A DNA stretch of 64,000 nt from Nocardia brasiliensis IFM 10847 (GTDB lineage Bacteria; Actinomycetota; Actinomycetes; Mycobacteriales; Mycobacteriaceae): assembly GCF_000710915.1 (NCBI RefSeq), contig NZ_BAUA01000195.1, forward strand, positions 1 through 64,000. Reading direction: 5' to 3'. Below, piece after piece: positions 1 to 7,383 of this stretch (the first letter of the stretch is position 1; each line of letters starts with the position of its first letter). The notes below the pieces were generated by a model. That model had not been told where the DNA came from. It made no database searches and saw nothing but the letters and a program-made list of their open reading frames with translations. The translations under genes were made by a program, and so were the position numbers.

Positions 1-22
1 CCGGGGAAGTCTAGGTGACAGG

Positions 23-43
23 GCGGATAGACAACCTATCCGC
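23..43. terminator. Small perfect hairpin at the window edge
   Basis: GCGGATAG and CTATCCGC form a perfect 8-bp stem around the 5-nt loop ACAAC. It could end a gene lying outside the window on the left. There is no T-run, so the terminator call is an inference. The rest of 1-186 has no convincing coding sequence. Confidence 0.35.
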
Positions 44-186
44 GAAGGGCAGTCCGCAGAGGGTCCGCAGCAGTCCCCCAACCAGCCCCATCCGACCAAC
101 GCCACCAACGATCAAAAAAGCAGGTCAGCGGGCGCTAGCTACGAGAGCCCACGCCCGCCCATTCCTGCAAACGTCGAGAGGGACAA

Positions 187-239
187 TCTCAAAAACCGTT
201 GTCCGAAAGGACGTGTGGGTTCGAGTCCCACACTCGGCA
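187..239 (+). other. 3' fragment of a tRNA-Leu(CAA), probable att-site scar
   Basis: From about 188 the sequence reads like the 3' part of a class II tRNA: anticodon loop CTCAAAA (188-194), 3' anticodon strand ACCGT, long variable arm with GTCC-GAAA-GGAC (201-212), T arm GTGGG-TTCGAGT-CCCAC (215-231), acceptor strand ACTCGGC (232-238) and discriminator A239. The matching 5' half (acceptor GCCGAGT, D arm, anticodon strand ACGGT) is missing; the bases before the loop (ACAAT) do not pair fully. A tRNA 3' end beginning at the anticodon loop is what tyrosine-recombinase elements leave at their distal attachment site. The intact tRNA and integrase would then lie left of the window. Confidence 0.7.
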
Positions 240-270
240 CTCGCTCTGGGCGACCCCTGTCCGCGGAAGG

Positions 271-700
271 CGCGGGCCGGGGTCGCTCGTCATTTCACCC
301 GGGGGTGCGACCCCCGTGCCCCGCTCGGCGGGGCTTCGCCCCCCGAACCCCCCTTGCCGTGGGCACGTTAGGTGGGGAAGTGCGGGCCAGGGTTCGCTCG
401 TTATAACGCCGGGGTTCAACCCCCAGGACCCGCTCAGCGGGGCTTCGCCCCCGAACCCCCGTGGCCGTGGGCACGTTAGGTGGGAGGTGCGGGCCGGGGT
501 TCGCTCGTTATAACGCCGGGTTCAACCCTCAGGACCCGCCCGGCAGGGCTTCGCCCTCGAACTCCCGTGGCCGTGGGCACGTTAGGTGGGAGGTGCGGGC
601 CGGGGTTCGCTCGTTATAACGCCGGGTTCAACTCTCAGGACCCGCCCGGCAGGGCTTCGCCCCCCGAACGCTTTGCCGTGGGTGCGTGGGGTGGATGGGT
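271..700. repeat. Tandem repeat, about 4 copies of 106-110 bp
   Basis: Unit starts, aligned on the (C/T)GCGGGCC motif, are at 271, 381, 488 and 594, giving periods of 110, 107 and 106 bp. Each unit has a GGGGCTTCGCCCC-type hairpin, then CCGTGGGCACGTTAGGTGGG. Units 2-4 carry the perfect palindrome CGTTATAACG (399-408, 506-515, 612-621); in the first unit it has decayed to CGTCATTTC. Frames through the units give only low-complexity shadow ORFs, so I read this as non-coding. Confidence 0.85.
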
Positions 701-1200
701 TGCGGTTCGCTCGGTTCCCCGCGCACATTGCTGCCGTAGTTGAGCAGGGGGCAGGCGGGGCGTGGTTGCTCGTCATCACTCCGGGTGAGGTGCGGCTCGC
801 AGCACTCTGTCCAGGGCGGACACGCTTGCGGGGACGCGGCCTGGATGCCGGCGCGGCCAGGCAACAGGTCTGGTCCTGTTCGGTGCGGGCTGGACCGGCG
901 CGGTTGGACGGGCCACTCGCTGTGGTGGCGGCTCGGGTCGGCGGTGGACTCGGATCGGGGTGGTGGTCCTTATATAAGGGTGGCGCCTAGGGGGTCGTCG
1001 GGTGATCGTTGATCTTGGTGGGGTGGGGGCGTGTAGGGGGCTCGGTTACCGAGTGGGGGCGGGGCCGGCGGTTAGGCTGCATGCCTGCGGTGGGGGTCGG
1101 CCCTGCTTCCACGTGGACGCGTCGAGTGGGGTGGATTGGGCAATCTCGTTGGGGGCACACCGGATACAGTGGCGATTGCGGGAACGAAGGAGCGTGCAGC
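701..1200. other. Gene-free stretch after the repeats
   Basis: No frame looks like a protein. A degraded partial repeat unit is recognisable around 763-795 (GGTTGCTCGTCATCACTCCGG). The promoter of the downstream hspQ-like gene should lie in the last 100 bp, but I see no confident -10/-35 pair. Confidence 0.4.
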
Positions 1201-1431
1201 ATGTCGGAAGCCAAGTTCGGTGTCGGTGATCGGGTTCGGCACGTCTCCCTCGGCAGGCACGGCATCGTCGTGGAGGTCGACCTCGAATACACGCCCGCGC
1301 ACGACGACAACGGGCTCACCCTCAACCCGGACGTGCGCTCCAGCCCCTGGTACCTGGTGACAATCGATGACGAGCAGGGCGCACCGGTGGACACCTACCT
1401 CGCCGAAGGCCAGCTCACCTCCGACAGCTGA
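1201..1431 (+). CDS. hspQ: HspQ/YccV-like hemimethylated-DNA-binding domain protein
   Basis: A 76-residue protein that is almost entirely a YccV-like domain. FGVGDRVRH at the N-terminus, PWYLVTIDDEQG in the middle and TYLAEGQL near the end match the E. coli HspQ pattern (KFGIGQQVRH, APWYHVVMEDDDG, HTYLAEAQL). HspQ is known from Proteobacteria as a heat-shock protein that affects Lon specificity and binds hemimethylated oriC DNA; that role here is only inference. The ATG at 1201 was chosen because GAAGGAG lies 10 bp upstream and homology starts at once. It stands alone beside the tRNA-Leu scar and repeats, so acquisition with an element is possible. Confidence 0.8.
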   Translation: MSEAKFGVGDRVRHVSLGRHGIVVEVDLEYTPAHDDNGLTLNPDVRSSPWYLVTIDDEQGAPVDTYLAEGQLTSDS

Positions 1432-1648
1432 CCTCGCCTGGGCGGCGATCCACCACGGAGTCGACACCAGCGCGTCGGATCCGGAGCCCACAGCAGTCCG
1501 ATGACCTCACGCACTGCCGATCCAGGCCACGCCAGAGCGCGGCGGCGAGCTGGTCAAGTGATAGATCGGCGATCTGGATACGTGCGGGATCGAACGCAGG
1601 GCGCCCAGCCGGGGCGGCGTAGCGAGTGACGCAGGGCCGCCGAAAGGC

Positions 1649-2296
1649 CTACGCGCGCTTGGCTTCCAGGGCGTCGAGAATGAGGTCGAGGCCGTAGGTG
1701 AATTCGGCGGTGTGGTCGTAGCCGGGGCGCAGGGCGTGGTCGACGATCATCTCGCGCAGGTACGGCAGGTCATCGGGTAGGTGGTCGAGGATGCCGCCTG
1801 CGACGGTTTCGACATCACCGGGGGTCGCCGCGGGAAGATTCGCTTCCTGGAGGACGTAGCCGCCGATGTAGCTGTCGATCAGGGACACCGCGTGCGCGGC
1901 GGTCGGGAGGGTGAATCCGGCGTTGCGGAGCACGCCGAGGACGGCGTCGTGGTGGCGCAGCGTGGCGGGGCCGGGATTGCGCCGGGAGTCCAGGAGGCCG
2001 AGGGCCCAGCGGTGTTGCGACAGGACCTTACGGGCGGAGTATGCGCGCGTGCGGAGGGCGTCGCGCCAGTCCGGCTGCGCGGTGTCCGGCAGGTCGATCG
2101 CGGCGAACACGGTGTCGACGACGCCGTCGAGGATGGCGTCCTTGTTGGGCACGTGGTGGTAGAGCGACATCGCCTCGACGCCCAGCTCCTGCGCCACTCG
2201 GCGCATGGTGATCGCTTCCGCCCCACCGCGGTCGGCGACCTGGACCGCGGCCTCGAGGACGCGGTCTCTGCTGAGCGGTAGCGGCGGTCGGGACAT
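1649..2296 (-). CDS. TetR/AcrR-family repressor (TetR_C type)
   Basis: A 215-residue regulator. Residues about 8-55 form the TetR helix-turn-helix (AITMRRVAQELGVEAMSLYHH, then VPNKDAILDGV); the rest resembles the TetR_C ligand-binding domain of tetracycline-repressor-like proteins. It is divergent from a small deazaflavin-type reductase at 2402, and the 105 bp between them hold three CTTAC-N4-GTAAG palindromes. It therefore probably represses itself and that neighbour. The ligand cannot be told from the sequence. The ATG at 2296 gives the normal TetR N-terminus. Confidence 0.88.
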   Translation of the reverse strand: MSRPPLPLSRDRVLEAAVQVADRGGAEAITMRRVAQELGVEAMSLYHHVPNKDAILDGVVDTVFAAIDLPDTAQPDWRDALRTRAYSARKVLSQHRWALGLLDSRRNPGPATLRHHDAVLGVLRNAGFTLPTAAHAVSLIDSYIGGYVLQEANLPAATPGDVETVAGGILDHLPDDLPYLREMIVDHALRPGYDHTAEFTYGLDLILDALEAKRA

Positions 2297-2327
2297 GGCG
2301 GCTCCTCGAAAACAGATGGTTGACAGC

Positions 2328-2379
2328 CTTACGCGCGTAAGCCTACCTTACAAGTGTAAGCCAGTCTTACGCACGTAAG
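2328..2379. promoter_or_regulatory. Three evenly spaced TetR operators
   Basis: Three 14-bp palindromes CTTAC-N4-GTAAG: 2328-2341 (spacer GCGC, perfect), 2347-2360 (AAGT) and 2366-2379 (GCAC). Starts are exactly 19 bp apart. They fill the gap between the divergent TetR gene and the reductase gene. The third operator ends 10 bp before the reductase ribosome site. Confidence 0.85.
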
Positions 2380-2401
2380 GCAGCAAGTGAAGGAGACTCC
2401 G

Positions 2402-2776
2402 ATGCCGATGCCGAAATGGTGGGGACACGTGAACAAGCGGGTGTTCAATCCACGCGCCGTCGCGAGCGGGAAGTGGCCGGTGCTGACCCATGTCGGACGC
2501 ACCTCGGGCGCGACCTACCGCACACCGCTGGACGCCCATCCGGTCGAGGGCGGCTACCTGTTCATCCTGGTCTACGGATCGGGTGCGGACTGGGTGCAGA
2601 ACATCCTGAAAGCCGGTCACGCCGGGCTGCGCATCGACGGCCGGGACCTGCAACTCGGGGCTCCCCGCCTGATCGGCGAAGCCGAAGCGTTCCAAGCGCT
2701 TTCGAAGGAGGTGAGTCGCCCGCCGAAGCTGCTCCGCATCACCGAATTCCTCCGCATGGACCTGGTGACGAGCTGA
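2402..2776 (+). CDS. Nitroreductase/deazaflavin-dependent reductase (DUF385, Ddn-like)
   Basis: A 124-residue protein with the split-barrel features of the actinobacterial F420-dependent Ddn family: N-terminal tryptophan-rich segment, VLTHVGRTSGATYRTPL (residues about 20-37), VYGSGADWVQNIL, then a short basic C-terminus. Such proteins reduce quinones or nitro compounds with F420H2; the substrate here is unknown. The ATG at 2402 was chosen over an upstream in-frame GTG at 2387 because AAGGAG lies just before it. The three operators upstream predict control by the divergent TetR protein. Confidence 0.8.
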   Translation: MPMPKWWGHVNKRVFNPRAVASGKWPVLTHVGRTSGATYRTPLDAHPVEGGYLFILVYGSGADWVQNILKAGHAGLRIDGRDLQLGAPRLIGEAEAFQALSKEVSRPPKLLRITEFLRMDLVTS

Positions 2777-2846
2777 GCGGCGACACATGCCATCCGGCTC
2801 GACCCGCGTACCGGTCGGCAGCACGTTTCGCCGATGGACGTGACAT

Positions 2847-2869
2847 GCAAGCATTTACTTGCCTATAGT
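2847..2869 (+). promoter_or_regulatory. ArsR operator and -10 box of a leaderless promoter
   Basis: GCAAGCATTTACTTGC (2847-2862) is an inverted repeat with arms GCAAG/CTTGC. It is followed by TATAGT (2864-2869) six bases before the GTG at 2876. That spacing fits an mRNA starting at or next to the start codon. An operator overlapping the promoter suggests autorepression by the ArsR protein. Confidence 0.65.
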
Positions 2870-2875
2870 GAGGGC

Positions 2876-3163
2876 GTGAGCGAAGGTACCGACTCTGCCG
2901 AGGTGTTCAAGGCGCTGGCCGATCCCACGCGCCGAGTGATCCTCGACGAACTCGCCGAGCGCGACGGTCAGACGCTGTTCGAACTCTGCGGACGGCTGAC
3001 GATGCGACACGGGATGTCGTCGAGCAGGCAGGCGATTTCCCAGCATCTGGAGGTGCTCGCGGTCGCCGGGCTGGTGACCGCGAGCCGGGAGGGCCGGTAC
3101 AAGTTCCACTTTCTGAACCGAGAACCGCTGCGAAATCTCACCGATCGCTGGACGAAGGAGTAG
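2876..3163 (+). CDS. ArsR/SdpR-family winged-helix regulator
   Basis: A 95-residue protein with the ArsR winged-helix: VFKALADPTRRVILDELAERDG at the N-terminus, recognition helix around SRQAISQHLEVLAVAGLV, and a wing REGRYKFHFLN. No metal-binding cysteine pair is evident, so it fits the SdpR-like subgroup often linked to VOC and SRPBCC proteins. The GTG at 2876 was preferred because TATAGT ends 6 nt upstream (leaderless) and the family usually begins just before this motif; an ATG at 2834 is also in frame. The stop is 3 bp before the VOC gene, so the two are an operon. Confidence 0.85.
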   Translation: MSEGTDSAEVFKALADPTRRVILDELAERDGQTLFELCGRLTMRHGMSSSRQAISQHLEVLAVAGLVTASREGRYKFHFLNREPLRNLTDRWTKE

Positions 3164-3166
3164 GAC

Positions 3167-3562
3167 ATGCGCATCAACGTCACCAGTGTGTGGGTCGACG
3201 ATCAGGCCAAAGCACTGCGCTTCTATACCGAGAAACTCGGCTTCGTGAAGAAGCAGGACGTGCCGGTCGGCGAGTACAGCTGGCTGACCGTCGTCTCCCC
3301 GCAGGCCCCTGACGGCGTCGAACTGCTGCTGGAACCCGATGCCCATCCGGCGGCGCGCCCGTTCAAGAACGCGCTGGTCGAGGACGGCATCCCGTTCACG
3401 TCCTTCGCCGTCGACGACATCCACGCCGAGTACGAGCGGCTGCGCGGGCTCGGCGTGCGGTTCACCCAGGCGCCGCTGGACCATGGCACCGTCACCACCG
3501 CCGTCCTCGACGACACCTGCGGCAACCTCATCCAGATCGCCGAGCACAAGCCCGGCGCCTGA
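3167..3562 (+). CDS. VOC-family (glyoxalase/bleomycin-resistance fold) protein
   Basis: A 131-residue single-unit vicinal-oxygen-chelate protein. It has the two beta-alpha-beta-beta-beta halves: VTSVWVDDQAKALRFYTEKLGF at residues 4-25, and VDDIHAEYERLRGLGVRF around 86-103, ending in the typical strand DDTCGNLIQIAEH. The metal-ligand pattern is incomplete, so enzyme versus binding protein is open. Co-transcribed with the ArsR gene 3 bp upstream. Its end lies 6 bp from the end of the convergent crcB gene. Confidence 0.85.
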   Translation: MRINVTSVWVDDQAKALRFYTEKLGFVKKQDVPVGEYSWLTVVSPQAPDGVELLLEPDAHPAARPFKNALVEDGIPFTSFAVDDIHAEYERLRGLGVRFTQAPLDHGTVTTAVLDDTCGNLIQIAEHKPGA

Positions 3563-3568
3563 GCCGGC

Positions 3569-3934
3569 TCAGCCCCAAATGGCCTGGGCGAGTGCCGATC
3601 CGAGGAAGATCGCGCCCAGCCCGGTGATGATGCTGCCGACGATGTTGGCGACGGCGTAGAAGCGGGCGTGATTGCGGGCCAGCTGGACCGACTCGAACGT
3701 AAAGGTCGAGTAGGTGGTCAGCGCACCGCAGAAGCCGGTGCCGACCAGCAGTTGCAGATGCGAATCGGTGCTCACCGTCGCGGTGAGAAAGCCGAGGATC
3801 AGACAGCCGACGGTGTTCACCGCGAGCGTGCCCCATGGGAACAGGCTGTCGTGCCGGCTCTGCACGAACCGGTCGGTGAGATAGCGCACCGGCGCCCCGA
3901 CCATCGCGGCGCCGACGACGAGGGCCCAGTTCAC
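3569..3934 (-). CDS. crcB: CrcB/FluC fluoride channel subunit (copy 1)
   Basis: A 121-residue membrane protein with four hydrophobic helices and the Fluc signatures: G-R-Y in VGAPVRYLTD, PWGTLAVNTVGC, and GTGFCGALTTYSTFTFE. Fluc proteins are dual-topology dimers that export fluoride. Its ATG overlaps the stop of the second crcB by 4 nt (ATGA). Paired crcB genes of this sort usually make a heterodimer with fixed opposite orientations (family knowledge). Confidence 0.92.
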   Translation of the reverse strand: MNWALVVGAAMVGAPVRYLTDRFVQSRHDSLFPWGTLAVNTVGCLILGFLTATVSTDSHLQLLVGTGFCGALTTYSTFTFESVQLARNHARFYAVANIVGSIITGLGAIFLGSALAQAIWG

Positions 3935-4455
3935 TGCGGATCCTCCGGCTCGGTGACCTGGACCTCGAGCGCGACACGCCGTGCACCGACACCGACGAAC
4001 CGCCTGGCGAGCCCGGCGGCGGTCCAGATCGCGATGAGGGCCGCCACCGGCGTGGCCACCAATACAGCCAAACCGACTGCCGGACTACCGTTTTGGATGA
4101 GGTGGTCGCTGTCTGCGGCGTAGGTGGAGAACGTGGTGTAGCCGCCGAGGATGCCGGTCCCGACGAAAGGGCGCAGCAGCGGGGGCGCGGTCCACGCCTC
4201 GGTGATCAGCACCATGAAGACCCCCATGGCCGCACACCCGGTGACGTTGACGACCATCGTGGTGACCGGGAACGCTCCTGGGGCGGTCGGCCAGATCAGA
4301 GTCGCGCCGTAGCGCAGGGCGGCGCCGAGCCCACCGCCGAGCGCGATGACCGCCAAGATCGGCGCCTGCGCACTCACTCTGGCGCGTAGCGTCGCGGGAT
4401 CGAACAGATCGGGATCGATATCGGTCTGTGTGCAGCCGGTACCCGTTGTCGTCAT
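3931..4455 (-). CDS. crcB: CrcB/FluC fluoride channel subunit (copy 2)
   Basis: A 174-residue partner of the downstream crcB. It has an extra N-terminal tail of about 35 residues before the first helix, then GAALRYGATL, PVTTMVVNVTGC and GTGILGGYTTFSTYA, matching the Fluc core. A soluble C-terminal tail (RRVALEVQVTEPEDPQ) exceeds the usual 120-130 residues. The ATG at 4455 was chosen because GGGAG stands in front of it and the family core follows; longer in-frame starts add arginine-rich sequence without domain features. I looked for a fluoride riboswitch upstream and did not find its conserved core. Confidence 0.87.
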   Translation of the reverse strand: MTTTGTGCTQTDIDPDLFDPATLRARVSAQAPILAVIALGGGLGAALRYGATLIWPTAPGAFPVTTMVVNVTGCAAMGVFMVLITEAWTAPPLLRPFVGTGILGGYTTFSTYAADSDHLIQNGSPAVGLAVLVATPVAALIAIWTAAGLARRFVGVGARRVALEVQVTEPEDPQ

Positions 4456-5063
4456 GCCGAGGCTCCCACTCGTGTAGCGCCCGCCGCGGGCGCATGCCAT
4501 CACAAGCAGGGACCGTTGTCGGCAACGTCGCCGCGGTTCGGGTACGGCGGGCCCCACCGCCGCGCGACACCCCTCGACGAGCGATGCCGCAGCTCGTCCA
4601 TGATAGTTCGCGCCTGCACCCCGCCCGTTCGCCGGGGGTAGCAATCTCGTGGCCAACCTCGAAGCAGCCACGGCAGGGCTACGCCGCACGATGGCGAACA
4701 GTCGAGTCGACAACTGCCCGAACACCGCAGGGACCAGACGCAACTCCCGCCTATCGAAGCAGCGTGCTGATCAGACGGCAGCTACCACGCGTGGCAACAA
4801 CCATCGAAGCGCGGGCAGATCGGCCGAACACCGGCATCGTCGTTGCGCCGCGCATGTTTTGTCGAGCTGCGCGCGATTTGTTCGGCTGTTTCGTGCGCGG
4901 GGCGCTGAGATGTGCGCGCGAGGCTGGGATGTGCGCAGGGCGCGCGGGCGTACGAACGAACCACCCGAACACCGCGCTACCGCCGGCGTTGTTCACTGGA
5001 CCACAGGCGAAGCGCCCGAACACTCGCGCCGCCCGATGCGTCATTCGGGCGTTCTCGACCAGC
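4456..5063. repeat. Gene-poor 600 bp with four copies of a CCCGAACACCG motif
   Basis: No frame here looks like a protein family. The motif (C/G)CCGAACAC(C)G occurs in the same orientation at 4717-4727, 4823-4833, 4964-4974 and 5015-5026. On the minus strand it reads GTGTTCGGGYG, and in one minus-strand frame the copies give VFGR/VFGW peptides, but the frame lacks a supported start. The same core reappears at about 57214. Function unknown; it could be a dispersed repeat or a protein-binding cluster. Confidence 0.5.
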
Positions 5064-5711
5064 TCAGGCGACGGCAGCTCGGGAGCGGGCGTAGGCGAGG
5101 ACCTCGTCGGTGTGGGCCGACGGGGCGAGGGCGCGCAACTGGTCGAGTGCGTCGTCGAGTTCCGGGGTGGGTCCGCGCTCCGCGAGCAGGACGGTGATCG
5201 CCTCCCAGGTCGCGACCTGCCGGTCGGGCTGGGCCAGTAATTCGTCGAGGTAGCGGTCGGGCTCCAGGAGTTGGCGGGCGCGGCGGGCGTAGGCGTGCAC
5301 GCGACGCGGTAGCTCGGCGCGGATGACCTCGACATCGCCGCTCTGCACCTGGCCCGGCTGGTCGGGTTCGGTCCGCAGCGACCACAACGCCGTCACGGAT
5401 TCGGGCAGGCCGTCGGCGATCAGATCGGGACCGGTGGCCGCCTCGAGCGGACTGGGCGCGCGGCCCAGTTGCGCGGCGCGCCAATTGCCGAATTCCCACC
5501 ATGCGATCGGCGTGACGCGCAGGCTCAAACCGAAGCGCAGCACCTGCTGCCCGTCGGTCCAGGACCGCAGCGCCCTGGTGCGGCCGACCACCGCCACACC
5601 GCCTTCTTCGACCCGTACCCAGCTGGGCTCGGAGCCCTCGAACCCGTACGGCTGCAAGAGCTTTCCGATATCGCGCAGCAGGCGGCGCAGTGCCGCGTCC
5701 GGTGTGGCCAT
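5064..5711 (-). CDS. Hypothetical protein, DUF4304-like N-terminus
   Basis: A 215-residue soluble protein that I do not recognise with certainty. The N-terminus (RRLLRDIGKLLQPYGFEGS, then a beta-rich segment with QQVLRFGLSLRVTP) resembles DUF4304-type proteins, in which a long helix is followed by a sheet. The second half is helical and rich in arginine and alanine (VHAYARRARQLLEPDRYLDEL). No signal peptide or membrane segment. It is a single gene facing away from the divergent DUF4188 gene. Function unknown. Confidence 0.65.
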   Translation of the reverse strand: MATPDAALRRLLRDIGKLLQPYGFEGSEPSWVRVEEGGVAVVGRTRALRSWTDGQQVLRFGLSLRVTPIAWWEFGNWRAAQLGRAPSPLEAATGPDLIADGLPESVTALWSLRTEPDQPGQVQSGDVEVIRAELPRRVHAYARRARQLLEPDRYLDELLAQPDRQVATWEAITVLLAERGPTPELDDALDQLRALAPSAHTDEVLAYARSRAAVA

Positions 5712-5877
5712 CTCCGCAGATTAGCGGTGCGCACCGACAGGACCGCGCAACCGCCGACGCGCCACGCCGGGCCGCCAGGGCTTTCCGCGAGCACCGCGGC
5801 CCGATCTGAACTGATCGCTCATGCGTCTCGTATTCAACGCATAGGGTGATAGGAGGCCCGAGTCAGCGGAGGTTGCG

Positions 5878-6390
5878 ATGCGGGTGCACAGGACGACGGT
5901 CGATCTGCGGGATTATCCGGATCTGGTGGTCATCTACCTGGGGATGCGGGTGCACAAGCCACGCGGCCTGCTGCGGCTGCTCGGGCTCGGCCCGAAACTG
6001 TATCGCTCGCACCAGGATCGGCCGGACGGGCTACTGCTGCACGAAGACGTGATCTGGTCGCTGTTCCCGCCGCACTGGGGCGCCCGCCAGTACTGGCGCG
6101 ATCTGGACAGCCTGGAGCGCTGGACCCGGTCCGACCCGCACCGCGAGTGGTGGCACCGGTTTCTGCGCGACTCCGGCGGCGCGGGGTTCTGGCACGAGGC
6201 CTACTTCATGCGCGGCGGCATCGACGCGATGTACGACGATATGGCGCGGCCGACGGGGATGGCGCGGTTCGCGCCGGTGGTCGACTCGCGCGGCCGGATG
6301 TTCAGCACCCGCGGCCGGGTGTACGACGAGCCCGCCAAGGTCGCGCCCGTGGTGGACGAGAAGACGCTCTACGGCAACGAATTCGACTAA
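5878..6390 (+). CDS. DUF4188 family protein (haem-monooxygenase-like fold)
   Basis: A 170-residue protein of the DUF4188 type, annotated elsewhere as monooxygenase-family proteins. Features: VVIYLGMRVHKPRGLLRLLGLG near the N-terminus, a tryptophan/histidine-rich centre (YWRDLDSLERWTRSDPHREWW), then GFWHEAYFMRGGIDAMYDD. Relatives are small ferredoxin-like barrel proteins; the reaction here is not known. The ATG at 5878 is backed by GGAGG seven bases upstream. Monocistronic. Confidence 0.8.
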   Translation: MRVHRTTVDLRDYPDLVVIYLGMRVHKPRGLLRLLGLGPKLYRSHQDRPDGLLLHEDVIWSLFPPHWGARQYWRDLDSLERWTRSDPHREWWHRFLRDSGGAGFWHEAYFMRGGIDAMYDDMARPTGMARFAPVVDSRGRMFSTRGRVYDEPAKVAPVVDEKTLYGNEFD

Positions 6391-6629
6391 CGACCACTCC
6401 GATCACGAGGCAATCACAACGATGTGTTTCGATACGCCATGGGTGGGGTAAGTGCAGGAGAACACAGTTGCACATGATCATCCGATGAATGCGGCGCACA
6501 TCTCGATCCGAGACTTTGTGCGGCGCAGTTCGTGTACGGCGCTCGACCCGCAGATGAACACTCGTCCAGGTAGCCGAATTCGGAGGTTTTCGGACATCCA
6601 CGGTGTATTCGAACGTTTACCGTATCCCT

Positions 6630-7247
6630 ATGCACGTCCTGTTCGTCTGCAACGGCAATGTTTGCCGTTCGGTGATTGCCGAGCGCGTCACCCGCGCTCT
6701 CGCCGTCGAACACGCGCTGCCGAATTTGACCGCCGAGAGCGCGGGAACCCGTGCACTGGTGGGCTTTCCGGTCGAACCGCTGGCCGCACAGGCGATCGAG
6801 GGCCTGGGCGCCGACGCGAGCGAGTTCAAGGCACGCCGGCTGAAGCCGGAAATGGTGGACAACGCCGATCTGGTCCTCACGATGACCCAGCAGATCCGAG
6901 ACCAGGTGAGCGAGATGGGCTTCGGGGTGGCCGCCCGCACCTTCACGCTGCTGGAGGCGCACCGCATCGCGCACGTGACGGGCGCGCGCTCGATCGCCGA
7001 ACTGCACCGTGCGCGCAACGATCTCGCGCTGGTCGGCCGGGAGAACATCGCCGACCCGATCGGCCTGTCCGAGCAGGCCTACTGCGAGGTGGGCGACCGG
7101 ATCGCCGAAGCACTGGTGCCGTTGATCCTCGCGTTGGCTCCGCACGAGCAGCCGCGCCCGGCCGGCCCCGAACTGTCCGGCCTGATCATCGAGCCGCGCC
7201 TGGAAACCGCGCCGCTGGCTTCTTTCCTCGCCGCACACCGCCGATAA
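6630..7247 (+). CDS. Low-molecular-weight protein-tyrosine phosphatase family protein
   Basis: A 205-residue protein opening with VLFVCNGNVCRSVIAERV, the LMW-PTP loop C-x5-R-S, where Cys is the nucleophile and Arg binds phosphate. The usual Pro after CRS is Val. A central segment NADLVLTMTQQIRD and the putative general acid in ADPIG (about residue 143) fit the family. It is longer than typical members (about 150-160) because of an insertion near TLLEAHRIAH and a C-terminal tail, as in actinobacterial exopolysaccharide-type phosphatases. The ATG at 6630 gives the normal N-terminus; an in-frame GTG at 6603 is possible, and neither has a strong ribosome site. Confidence 0.8.
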   Translation: MHVLFVCNGNVCRSVIAERVTRALAVEHALPNLTAESAGTRALVGFPVEPLAAQAIEGLGADASEFKARRLKPEMVDNADLVLTMTQQIRDQVSEMGFGVAARTFTLLEAHRIAHVTGARSIAELHRARNDLALVGRENIADPIGLSEQAYCEVGDRIAEALVPLILALAPHEQPRPAGPELSGLIIEPRLETAPLASFLAAHRR

Positions 7248-7383
7248 GCGCGCAGACCGCGGCAATTGCGCAGTTCGACACAGCAATGCAGGGCTGCTAT
7301 GTCCATTTCCGGGCGCGAGGGATTACACTCCCGCGGACAACAACTTCCGCCGTTGCTGGTTCGACACACGACAGGAATCAGAC

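Noticed and set aside
271..700. CRISPR array
   Set aside because: Units are 106-110 bp and similar along their whole length; there is no alternation of short repeats with unique spacers, and no cas genes are present.
15..990. Several overlapping ORFs across the tRNA scar and tandem repeats
   Set aside because: They repeat the same short peptides because they run through the DNA repeat, have no supported starts, and occur on both strands.
4456..4620. Fluoride riboswitch upstream of the crcB pair
   Set aside because: I searched the minus strand for the conserved GATGG...CTGATGRCGCCT core. GTGATGGCATGC near 4501 is a partial likeness only, and the pseudoknot partners are absent.
4751..5335. 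Long minus-strand frame over the CCCGAACACCG cluster
   Set aside because: It starts inside the coding DNA of the neighbouring gene in another frame, is rich in Arg/Pro/Ala as shadow frames are, and has no ribosome site. Its repeated VFGR peptides follow from the DNA motif.
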